Of a stretch of 64,000 nucleotides of DNA, positions 31,301-42,100 are shown piece by piece (the stretch's first letter is position 1; each line of letters starts with the position of its first letter). A program made the position numbers and the translations under genes. The DNA lies in assembly GCF_000350225.1 (NCBI RefSeq), contig NW_005179229.1:1-64000 (forward strand), in the 5' to 3' direction. The stretch is from Chondrus crispus. Taxonomy: Eukaryota; Rhodophyta; Florideophyceae; Gigartinales; Gigartinaceae. Under the pieces are notes generated by a model. The model saw only the letters and a program-made list of their open reading frames with translations, was not told the DNA's origin and did not search any database.

Positions 31301-31992
31301 AACCATATCGTCAGGCCATTGGATGTCTAATGTTCCTAATGGTCGGGACCCGCCCCGATATTGCGTATGCCATTGGAAAGTTATCTCAACACTGTGCCGA
31401 CCCTCACGATTCGCATTGGACAGGTGTGAAACGTGTTTTGAGATACTTGCGTGGGTCCCAGCATCTTGGAATAGTGTTTGGTAAAGATGATCTTGGTACG
31501 GAACTTCATGGGTATAGCGACGCAGATTGGGGTGGATGCCTTGAATCACGAAAATCAACGAGTGGGTACGTGTTCAAGCTTTGTGATGGGCCTATCAGTT
31601 GGGCTTCCCGGAAACAAACAGTAGTTGCAAAGTCTACTTGTGAGGCAGAATACATCGCACTCAGTGAAGCATGCAAAGAGGCTGCGTGGCTTCGACGCTT
31701 CCATGCCGATGTACTTGGTGCGAATTCGGATCCAACAATTCGCGTTGGATGTGACAACGCTGGTACGATTGCGTTTGCTCAGAACGAATCTTCAAATCGT
31801 CGCAACAACCACATTGATATTACGTATCATTTTGTTCGAGATGCGGTGCAGCGAAAACTGGTCACATTGTACCATTGTCCGACAACAGAAATGCCAGCCG
31901 ATATGCTGACTAAACCACTTGGTCGCGTGCTGTTTGAAAAGTTCGTGGGCATGGTTGGGCTTTCCGAGTGCAAAGCTGCCCAAAGCATGTGA
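28317..31992 (+). CDS. CopC-1 gag-pol, 3' part
   Basis: Open from the solo LTR to TGA 31992. The upstream ATG at 28192 lies in the solo LTR and is not the native start. Ordered domains: rest of Gag with CCHC knuckle (CTNCGHTGHTATRC), aspartic protease (WLVDSACTAH, DSA instead of DSG), integrase HHCC and D,D35E (HSDVCGP, RTDRGGEY, GVAER), acidic spacer, RT (HQMDVVTAFLNG, YVDDLLLAG), RNase H (YSDADWGG, CEAEYIAL, CDNAG). Together with 26930-27372 the native gene would be 1372 codons plus stop in one frame. It is intact except for the LTR insertion. Confidence 0.93.
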
Positions 31993-32003
31993 TCGAGGGG
32001 AGG
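31991..32003 (+). promoter_or_regulatory. CopC-1 polypurine tract
   Basis: GATCGAGGGGAGG immediately before the 3' LTR and overlapping the pol stop codon, as in CopA. Confidence 0.8.
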
Positions 32004-33267
32004 TATTGAAAATGTGCCACCACATGCTGTTATCTGAAAAGGTCAAAATCGAGTGACACGTGTACATGACTGCACGGTCCGGGCGCTCTTACCCATATCA
32101 CGACATGACACGTGTAAAATCCCAGATTTTGGGGTTCCGGGGACGAAAGTGGCCTCTCGGAGGGTCATGCAAATTTGCATAGTTTTGCCAAGTGGAACCT
32201 TGGCCCGTAGCACTATAGACTACACAGGAAATACTGCAATTCTATTGGCCCTCAGGTCTAATGCTGCAAATCTATTGGTCGAGCGTTGTCCACGTGTGCG
32301 TCATTGGCCTTGTGATGTACTTTAAATGGCCTGTATATTCCATAATTACGTTGTTTTGGGGGTTTCAAGTGGTTTGTCATGGTTGTAATGGGTAAGTGCA
32401 TGGGGCCCCGGGCGGGACACATGTATGCCGTGTACACATGTACACGTCGCCAGGTGGATTCGTGTACGTACACATGTACACGCATCCAGGTGTATGCACA
32501 TGAGGGTTTACAGTTTTACAGTGTCAGACTGTTTGCGATCCTGCGCGTGTCCGAGTACAGTACATGTGAATCAAAAGTACAACAAGTACTTGTCGCGAGA
32601 GGAATACAGTTGTGCGATTATTCTGTGTACGCGTCACGCTGTATGCGAGTCTTGCGTGAGCACGCGCCGTTGCACTGTGCTCTCGTCATGGTGCGCCGTT
32701 GGATGCAAGTTCATGACAGTACTCGTGTGATTTACATGTATTCTCATGTGAGTTGTGTAGAAAGTCTGGATGCACATTGTTATAACTTGCCATAATTATC
32801 TGACAGTGCTTGGCGAAATTAGTAAGGTGAGAAACAAGGATACGTATGGCGATTGTGATATGAAAGACGTTTGCGTTGTTGGAAATAGACAAGTGCCAAG
32901 TTGTTCGTTGCACAACAATGAAGTCTGGCATGACTGGATGCAGATTAGTAAGGTGTGAAACAGTTGCATGCATAGGGCCATGGTTTACAGTCATTTGGAA
33001 TGTGTAGAAATAGTTGTGAGCTAATAGTTGCGAATCGATTCGTAAGGTGGAAATCGAACAGTATGGTCGGGCCACAAGAGGACCGCGCTTGGTCGCGCAT
33101 AGTATAGTATGGTTTACTGGGAGTCGGAGTAGAGCGATAGTGTAGCACTCAAAGTGTATAAGTATTGCAGGAAAACGGCTTCAAAGTAAAACCTCGGCAC
33201 CAACTCCTTCACTCACACACATCAACCTGCCCTCCTTCTTTCCCTTGCCCCTCCGAACCTACCATTA
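32004..33267 (+). repeat. CopC-1 3' LTR (1264 bp)
   Basis: Same ends as the 5' LTR (TATTGAAAATG, ACCTACCATTA). The few differences seen include the first line (GTGCCACC for GTGCGACC), one G in the TACTTGTCG stretch and a shorter C run. Confidence 0.92.
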
Positions 33268-36224
33268 GGATCCGTGGTGACGCAAAAGCAAAGGCAGTCA
33301 TCGGACTCACGCTTTCTGATGACTACTTGCAACATGTGCGAGGGTGTAGCAGTGCGAAAGAGACATGGGAAGTAATTCTGAATGTGTTTGAGCGTCATAC
33401 TTTGCTCAACAAACTTGCCTCCCGTCGCGACTTTTACACTGTATCCATGCTCCCATCCGAGAAAGTGCTCCGTCGCGACTTCAATCGTGTGAAGCAACTT
33501 GCTTCCAGATTGCAGTCAATGAGTGTTGAGATTGACGATAAAGAAATTGCAATAGCTGTGTTGAATGGCTTGCCTCCACGATTCGATAACCTGATTGTTG
33601 CTCTTGACGCACTTGGCAATGAAGATAAAGTGTTTGGACTCGAGTTTGTGAAGAGTCGTCTGCTGCAAGAAGAGCAACGAGAAAGCATGAAGACCGCTTC
33701 TGCTTCAACACCACATGCACCTGCACTTGTTAATCGTATGCCTATTCGACGCGATATGAAATGTACGAATTGCAATAGACATGGGCATACTGCAGCGCGT
33801 TGCTGGGGCAAGGACGTGAATGGGCGCCGACCTGCACCGCCAGATGGGTTTCGGTCACGCAACACTGGCTTAAAGCCAAGTGCATTCGTTTCTCCAGATG
33901 ACAATTCTACTGCTGCCTTTGCGGAGAGTGACTTTACTTGCTTGCTTTCGACTTCCACTCCAGAAAAGAGGGCTGCAAACGCAAGGTCATGGCTTGTCGA
34001 TTCCGGTTGCAGCGCTCACATTACGTTTGATCGTTCTTTGTTCGTTACGTATGAACAGATGCAATCTGGATCAGTCGAGATGGGCACGAAGGCTAGAGCT
34101 AATGTCGCTGGTCGCGGCGAGGTAGAATTCATGTTGAACGTCAACGGTAGTCCCCATCCTTGCAAATTGTCCAACGTTTTGCATGTCCCTGATTTTGGAT
34201 ACTTGCTTCTGTCTGTTAGCCAAATCGTTTCAAAGGGCATGCAAGTGTCATTTGAAAATGACAAATGCATCGTTACTGCAGGACCAACTGTAGTTGCTAC
34301 AGCGAGTCAAGTTGGGGATTTGTACATACTTGACGTCATGAATGAAACCATTTCTGCTCACGTAGTTACCCTGCAGACGCTACATGAACGCATGGCCCAT
34401 GTTAATGTACAAGGAATCACATCAATGATTCACAATAATGTGGTAAGTGGCATCAACGTTCGTCAAAGCGATGTCATCAGTGCAATGAATCCGAAGTCTG
34501 GCAATCACCTTCTCATTTGTCCTGCCTGTGTGTTTGGCAAAGCAACGCCATCAGTAATCCCAAAACAGCGATCATCGTCTCGAGCACAGAACTGTCTTGA
34601 CTTGGTACATTCTGACGTTTGCGGTCCGCTCGAAGTACAGTCCATTGGTGGTTCGAGATACTTCATTACATTTGTAGATGATCACTCGAACTGGGTAGTT
34701 GTGTACACGATGAGAAATAAATCTGAGGCGTTTGCAAAATACAAGTTGTATGAAAAGTTGGCTCAAACCCACACTGGTCGCAAAGTAAAGGTGCTTCGCA
34801 CTGATCGAGGGGGAGAGTACTTGTCGACGGAATTCAAGTCGCATTTAGATTTAAACGGTACGCAGCACCAACTCACAACGGCGTACACCCCTGAACAAAA
34901 CGGTGTTGCTGAACGTATAAATCGAACTTTGATTGATCTTGTCCGCTCTATGCTTTCTCATAAACAGGTCAGTAAGCGATTCTGGGCCGAGGCTCTTGCC
35001 ACTTCGGTATATGTACGTAATCGAGTTACTTCACGTGCTTTGCCCGTTAATACAACTCCGCACCACATTTGGATGAATTCCACTCCAAATGTTGGCCATT
35101 TGCGAGTATTTGGGTCAAAGTGTTGGTATACATTACCAAAATTAGAGCTCCGTAAGCTGGACTTGCGAGCGCGTGAAGCGATGTTTCTTGGGTACTCGCA
35201 ATGCAGTAAGGCATACAAACTTTGGGACGGAGAGTTGAATAAAATTGTTGTGTCACGGGATGTCAAGTTTGATGAATCGACATGTGGGATGCATGACATT
35301 CCTGCACACGAAAGTGATTCAATCAACTCTGATGTTGACGTTGTACTGCTCGATGGCGACAATGGGATTACAGCTGATACCCCAAATACGGATGAGGTCG
35401 GTTCTGAAGAGAATGAAGTTTCGGAGGAGGTTCTTGAAAACGATGGTGCTCATTCTGTAAGTGAGAATGATGAAGATGAAGATGATGTACCAACTGCCGT
35501 CGAAACTCCGAATGTCACTCCTCCAACTCCGACTCCAGCTGTGCGAAGATCGTCTCGAGTCAGCAGATTTCCCGGATCATGGTGGCGGAGCAACTTTGCA
35601 GCTGCTCTTCTTTCACATGCGCATGTCGCTATTGAAGGTCCCAAGACTTTCAACCAGACAACCAACGGTCCTAGAGCTGCATTTTGGCAGGCCGGCATTG
35701 ACAAAGAACTTGCCTCGCAGACCAAGAATCGCACTTGGAAACTTGTTCCTCGATCTGAGGCGTCAAACATCTTGACATCTCGATGGGTTTTCAATGTCAA
35801 GCAACTTGCCTCGCAGACCAAGAATCGGACCTGGAAACTTGTTCCTCGATCTGAGGCGTCAAACATCTTGACATCTCGATGGGTTTTCAATGTCAAGCAA
35901 CTGCCTGATGCAAATGGCAATATAGTTGAAAGTGCAAAAGCCAGACTTGTTGCTCGTGGATTCCAGCAAGTGCAAGGTCTTGACTATACTGAGACATATG
36001 CCCCTGTCATAAAGTTTACCACTATTCGTCTACTTCTTCCCTTAGTTGCTCATTACGACCTCGAACTTCATCAGATGGATGTCGTGACTGCGTTTTTGAA
36101 CGGCGACTTGGATGAAGACATCTACATGGAGCAACGCGAAGGGTGCATTGACAAAGGCAAAAGTGACCACGTGTGCAAACTTCTGAAAGCACTTTACGGT
36201 CTTAAACAAGCACATCGTCAATGG
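33268..36224 (+). pseudogene. CopB-2 gag-pol continuation, truncated in RT
   Basis: Resumes with the duplicated ggatc (33268-33272). Open through Gag, CCHC knuckle, protease (WLVDSG), integrase and N-terminal RT, ending at ...KQAHRQW at 36224 before the YVDD motif. Gag has a rearranged segment near 33470 (RRDFNRV replacing VFINRV), shared with CopB-3. A 96-bp in-frame tandem duplication in RT lies at 35709-35804 and 35805-35900, shared with CopB-1. No stops are seen, but RT and RNase H catalytic parts are lost. Confidence 0.88.
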
Positions 36225-37475
36225 TATTGAAAATGTGCGACCACATGCTGTTATCTGGAAAGTGCAAAATCGAGCGACACGTGTACATGACTCGACGGTC
36301 CGGACCCTCACCCCATATGACCACATGACACGTGTAAAGTCTCAGATTTTGGGGTTCTGCGGACGAAAGTGGACTTTTGGAGGGTTATGCAAATTTGCAT
36401 AAATGCCGAAAATTTGCATTTGGCCCGTACCGTTATAGGGCTACACAGGCAATACTGCAAATCTATTGGGTGTCGGTTCGAATGCTGCAATTCTATTGGT
36501 CTGTTATTGTCCACTTATAGGCAGTCATGCTGGTGATATATCTTGAATGATCGGTATACGTTTTAATTACATCATTTCGGGGGTTTCAAGTTGTTCACCA
36601 TGGTTGTAATGGGTAATTACGTGTGGCCTTGGCGCTGGACACTTGTGTGCGGTGTACACATGTACACATCGCCAGGTTGCTGCGTGTACGTACACTTGTA
36701 CACGTCGCCTACATACGGTCCGGCGCGTGTCCGAGCACAGTACATGTGAATTAAAAGTACAACAAGTATTTCTCGCAAGAGACATGTACTTACGTGAGTA
36801 TTCAGTGTACGCGTCACGCTGTGTGCAACCCTTGCATCAGCATGCGCCGTTGTACTACACTCTCGTCAGCATGCGACGTTGTACTGTGCTCTCGTTATGG
36901 TGCGCCGTTGGATGCAAGTTGATGACAGTACTCGTGTGATTCACATCGGATATCACGTGAGATGTGTAGAAAGTCTGGATGCACATTGTTGCTACCCGTC
37001 ATAGTTGTCTGGCAGTGTGTACCGAAATTAGTAAGGTACGAAACAAGGGCATGTATGGGGACTGAGATATGACAGGACTTTGCGTTGTTGAAAATAGAGA
37101 GATGCCAAGTTGTTCATTATGCAAGAATATATTCTGTCATGTCTGGATGCAGATTAGTAAGGTGTGAAACGATTGCATGCATAGGGCCATGGTTTACAGT
37201 CACTCGAAATGTGTAGAAACTGTTGTGCACTGATAGTCAATAGTCAATTCGTAAGGTGGAAATAGAACAGTGTGGACGGGCCAGAAGAGGACCGCGCTTG
37301 GTCGCGCATATGGTGAGTACGGTTTACCAGGTGCCAAAGTAATGGGATAGTGTAACACTCAAAGTGTATAAGTATCGCCGAAAGGCGGCTCCAAGTAAAC
37401 CTCGGCACCAACTCCTTCACTCACACACATCAACCTGCCCTCCTTCTTTCCCTTGCCCCTCCGAACCTACCATTA
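36225..37475 (+). repeat. CopC-2 left LTR (1251 bp, plus)
   Basis: Begins TATTGAAAATGTGCG within CopB-2 RT and ends ACCTACCATTA, followed directly by GAGGAGATGGCC of gag instead of a primer-binding site. Confidence 0.88.
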
Positions 37476-38377
37476 GAGGAGATGGCCATGGCAGTCCTCA
37501 ACGGTCTGCTTGCCCGTTTAGAGGCTCTCATCGTTGCACTTGATGATCTCGGTAATGAGGAAAAGATATTCAGTTTGGACTTTGTGAAAAGTCGTCTGCT
37601 GCAGGAAGACCAACGAGCAAACATGAAGTCTAGCTCCTCACAGACATCGGCTCTGGTTAATCGTGCCCCGAACAATCGTGACCTAAACGATTACAAATGC
37701 ACGAACTGCGGTCATACAGGCCATACGGCAACCCGCTGCTGGGGAAAGGATTTGAATGGGCGTCGCCCGGCTCCTCCTAGCGGATATAAACCGCGTATGT
37801 CTCAGCGGAAACAATCTGCATTTGTCACACAGAAACCTGATCCCGACATGGCTGTAAACAGTGTCGACTTCACATGTCTGATGTCGAAAGCTTCGCACAC
37901 GAACGATCTGGAGATGTCGCCTTCGTGGCTCGTAGATTCAGCTTGTACAGCTCATATTACATATGACCGATCTTTGTTTGCAACGTATGAGCCACTTGAA
38001 TCCGCCTCTGTTCAGATGGGAACCAAGGCTAGTGCAAAGGTTGCCGGCCGTGGTGACGTTCACTTGAAGTTAAATGTGAATGGCCGCATCGAACCGTGCA
38101 AGTTCACGGATGTATTGCACGTTCCGGACTTTGCGTTCTCTCTGCTCTCTGTCAGTCGAATGACTGAACTTGGACTAAAAGTTGGGTTCGAAAATGGAAA
38201 ATGCATGATCAGACGAGGCTCAACTGCAGTGGCGACTGCAACATTGGTTGGAGAACTTTACGTTCTCGACATCGTCAGTGACATCGGATCTGCACATGCG
38301 GCCACCCTGCAAACGTGGCATGAGCGCTTTGCACATGTACATTCTCAAGGTATTGCTTCGATGATTCGTGACAATGT
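37476..38377 (+). pseudogene. CopC-2 gag/protease/integrase N-terminal fragment
   Basis: Open frame from about 37482. Encodes the C-terminal half of Gag with the CCHC knuckle, protease (WLVDSACTAH) and the first part of the integrase HHCC region. It begins at the same gag position where the solo LTR sits in CopC-1 and is interrupted at 38377 by CopA-3 (target duplication aatgt). Confidence 0.88.
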
Positions 38378-39186
38378 TATAGAAAGGTCAGCGGGGCAGA
38401 GGGAAGAAGGATGGTTGAAGGTTGCTGGTGGTTGACGGGAAAAGAAGTTGATGCCATTTTACTCTTGGTCGCCAACTATTGGCGCTACTTATACTCTTCG
38501 AACTACATACAATACGAGCCATTAGGGCTGGTCACGTGACTCTCGTTCTTGCACTGGTTGATAATCAAGTGACTCTCCCTGTTGCACTCTCGGTTGATAA
38601 TCAAGTGACTCTCCTACTTCCACTCTCGGTTGATAATCACATGACTCTCCTTCTTGCACTCTCGGTTGATAATCAAGTGACTCTCCTACTTCCACTCCGT
38701 TGATAATCAAATGACTCTCCTTCTTGCACTCTCGGTTGATAATCAAGTGACTCTCCTACTTCCACTCTCCGTTGATAATCAAATGACTCTCCTTCTTGCA
38801 CTCTCTCTTGCTAATAATTTGGGACCGTTTGAGAGTCAATAATATCTGAATGTACTGTACTGTAGATTACAGATTTTACAATACGATTAATAACCACTGT
38901 GGCACATACGTCATACGTGTCACACACGTGTCAAATCGAGAAAAATGAAACATGTTCAGAATGTACTGTAGAGTGCCACGAGGTACATAACTTACACGTG
39001 TCAACACCAAAATTGAAACATGCTCGGAAATGATAGGAAAGTGCAACTGTGTACAAATATGACACGTGTCCACGTTGACGACCAAACATCCTGAGAATGC
39101 TCTTGCAAGCATTTTAGGTTTCGTCGACGTACACGTGTAATATCTGTCAGGCTTGGAGCTTAGCATGTGGTCGAAGATTTCCAACA
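38378..39186 (-). repeat. CopA-3 3' LTR (809 bp)
   Basis: Minus strand starts TGTTGGAAATC and ends TTTCTATA. The repeat block (about 38531-38810) is 72 bp longer than in CopA-4. Also has the AAAATGCT/AGCATTTT hairpin absent from CopA-1 and CopA-2. Confidence 0.92.
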
Positions 39187-39197
39187 CTCCCCCTCGA

Positions 39198-42100
39198 TCA
39201 CATGCTTTTACTGGACACTGCAAGCCCCAGAAGTTCTACAAACTTCTGGAATAGAATTGGCCCAAGTGCTTTGGTTAAGATATCCGCAGGCATCGAAGTG
39301 GTCGGACAATGCGACAAATTCACAATGTTTCTCTTAATAGCATCTCGTACGTAGTGGTATTTTACATCAACATGTTTGTTGCGACGGTTGATCGATTCAT
39401 TCTGTGCAAACGAAATCGTCCCTGCATTGTCACACCCCATCATGATCGTGGGATCAGAATCAAGTCCGAGGACATCAGCAACAACTTGACGCAACCAGGT
39501 CGCCTCCTTACACGCTTCACATAGTGCAATGTACTCAGCTTCACACGTCGAAGTCGCAACCACAGTCTGTTTCCGGGAACTCCAACTGATAGCTCCACCA
39601 CAGAACTTGAAAACATATCCGCTGGTCGACTTGCGAGAGTCTGAACAACCGGCCCAGTCAGCATCACTGAAACCGAGCAACTCCGGCGATTTGGATTTAT
39701 TGTCAAACACGATTCCTAAGTTTCGAGTCCCTTGCACGTATCGCATTACTCGTTTTACACCTGCCCAGTGTGAGTCACATGGGTTGGCAGAATGTTGGGA
39801 AAGCTTTCCAATGGCGTATGCCAAGTCTGGACGAGTGCCAACCATCAAGTACATAAGGCAACCGACTGCCTCACGATACGGTGCCTTTGTTTCGGAGTCG
39901 TTTTCGATAGAATTCGTGGTTTTGCGACCTTGTTCCATTGGAGTCAGAGAAGGGTTACAAGTCGACATTTTAAAACGGTCAAGCACATTTAATGCATACT
40001 TAGTTTGAGTGAGACTCAATGTCTTGATAGTGCGATCTCTTTGAATCTCAAGACCAATGCAGACTTTTGCCTCACTAAGGTCTTTCATCTCAAACCGTTT
40101 GTTAAGCTCCCCCTTCATCCATTTGATGGCATGGATATCACTACCAGCGAGTAACAAGTCATCGACATAAAGTGCAATTAGCATGATAGTGTTACCAATG
40201 CGTTTAATGTAGAGACAAGGATCACTACGTGAAGTCTCAAATCCCAATTCACCGAGTAAGAAATCATCCACTTTGGTATGCCATTGACGAGGTGCTTGTT
40301 TAAGACCGTAAAGTGCTTTCAAAAGTTTACACACATGATCACTTTTGCTTTTGTCAACGCAGCCTTCGGGTTGCTCCATGTAGATGTCTTCATCCAAGTC
40401 GCCGTTCAAAAACGCAGTCACGACATCCATCTGATGAAGTTCAAGGTCGTAATGAGCAACTAAGGCAAGAAGTAGACGAATAGTGGTAAACTTTATGACA
40501 GGGGCATATGTCTCAGTATAGTCAAGACCTTGCACTTGCTGGAATCCACGGGCAACAAGTCTGGCTTTTGCACTTTCAACTATATTGCCATTTGCATCAG
40601 GCAGCTGCTTGACATTGAAAACCCATCGAGATGTCAAGATGTTTGACGCCTCAGATCGAGGAACAAGTTTCCAAGTCCGATTCTTGGTCTGCGAGGCAAG
40701 TTCTTTGTCAATGCCGGTCTGCCAGAATGCAGCTCTAGGACCGTGGGTTGCTTGTTTGAAAGTCTTGGGACCTTCAATAGCGACATGCGCATGTGAAAGA
40801 AGAGCAGCTGCAAAGTTGCTCCTCCACCATGATCCGGGAGGTCTACTGATTCGAGACGATCTTCGTACAGCTGGAGTCGGAGTTGGAGGGGTGACATTCG
40901 GAGTTTCGACGGGAGGTGATACATCATCTTCATCATTCTCACCTACAGAGTGAGTGTCCTCGTTTTCAATAACCTCCCCTGAAATTTCATCCTCTTCCGA
41001 CCCAACCTCATTAGCATTTGGGGTAGCGGCTTCATTCTCATTGTCGCCACCGAGCAATACAACGCCAACGTCAGAGCTGATTGAATCTTTTTCATGTGCA
41101 GGAATGTCATGCATCCCACATGTCGATTCATCAAACTTGGCATCTCGTGAAACAACAACTTTACTCAGCTCTCCGTCCCAAAGTTTGTATGCTTTACTGC
41201 ATTGCGAATAACCGAGAAACATCGCTTCACGCGCTCGCAAGTCAAGCTTACGGAGCTCTAATTTCGGTAATGTATACCAACACTTTGACCCAAATACTCG
41301 CAAATGGCCAACATTTGGAGTTGACTTCATCCAAATGTGATGGGGAGTCGTGTTAACTGGCAAAGCCCGTGAAGTAACTCGATTGCGTACATATACTGCA
41401 GTGGCAAGAGCCTCTGCCCAGAATCGTTTACTGACCTGTTTATGAGAAAGCATGGAACGGACAAGGTCAATCAAGGTTCGATTTAAACGTTCAGCAACAC
41501 CGTTTTGTTCAGGTGTGTACGCAGTGGTGAGCTGGTGCTGTGTACCGTTTGAATCCAAATATGACTTGAATTCTGTCGACAAGTACTCTCCCCCTCGATC
41601 AGTGCGAAGCACCTTCACTTTGCGACCAGTGTGCGTTTGGGCAAACTGTTCATACAACTTGTATTTTGCAAAGGCCTCAGATTTATTTCGCATCGTGTAC
41701 ACAACAACCCAGTTCGAGTGATCATCTACAAATGTAATGAAGTATCTCGAACCACCAATGGACTGTACTTCGAGCGGACCGCAAACGTCAGAATGTACCA
41801 AGTCAAGACAGTTCTGTGCTCGAGACGATGATCGCTGTTTCGGGATTACTGATCGCGTTGCTTTGCCGAACACACACGCAGGACAAACGAGAGAGTGATT
41901 GTCAGACTTTCGATTCATTGCACTGATCACATCGCTTTGACGAACATTGATGCCACTTACCACATTATTGTGAATCATTGATGCGATTCCTTGTACGTTA
42001 ACATGGGCCATTCGTTCATGTAGCATCTGCAAGGTAACTACATGAGCAGAGAAAGTTTCATTCATGACATCAAGTATGAATAAATCCCCAACTTGACTAG

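Larger units (their letters stand above)
24499..33267 (+). mobile_element. CopC-1: complete Ty1/copia element with extra zinc-finger gene
   Basis: 5' LTR 24499-25763, primer-binding site, leader with a two-zinc-finger gene, gag-pol, polypurine tract, 3' LTR 32004-33267. Target duplication ggatc at 24494-24498 and 33268-33272. A solo CopB LTR interrupts gag. Apart from that insertion gag-pol is open, and the two LTRs (1265 and 1264 bp) look nearly identical, so it is a young insertion. Confidence 0.95.
22684..36224 (+). mobile_element. CopB-2: Ty1/copia element split by CopC-1, both ends truncated
   Basis: Consists of 22684-24498 and 33268-36224, separated by CopC-1. The 5' LTR lacks roughly its first third. 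The element ends in the RT at 36224, where the left CopC-2 LTR begins. The plus-strand orientation makes it head-to-head with CopB-1. Confidence 0.9.
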
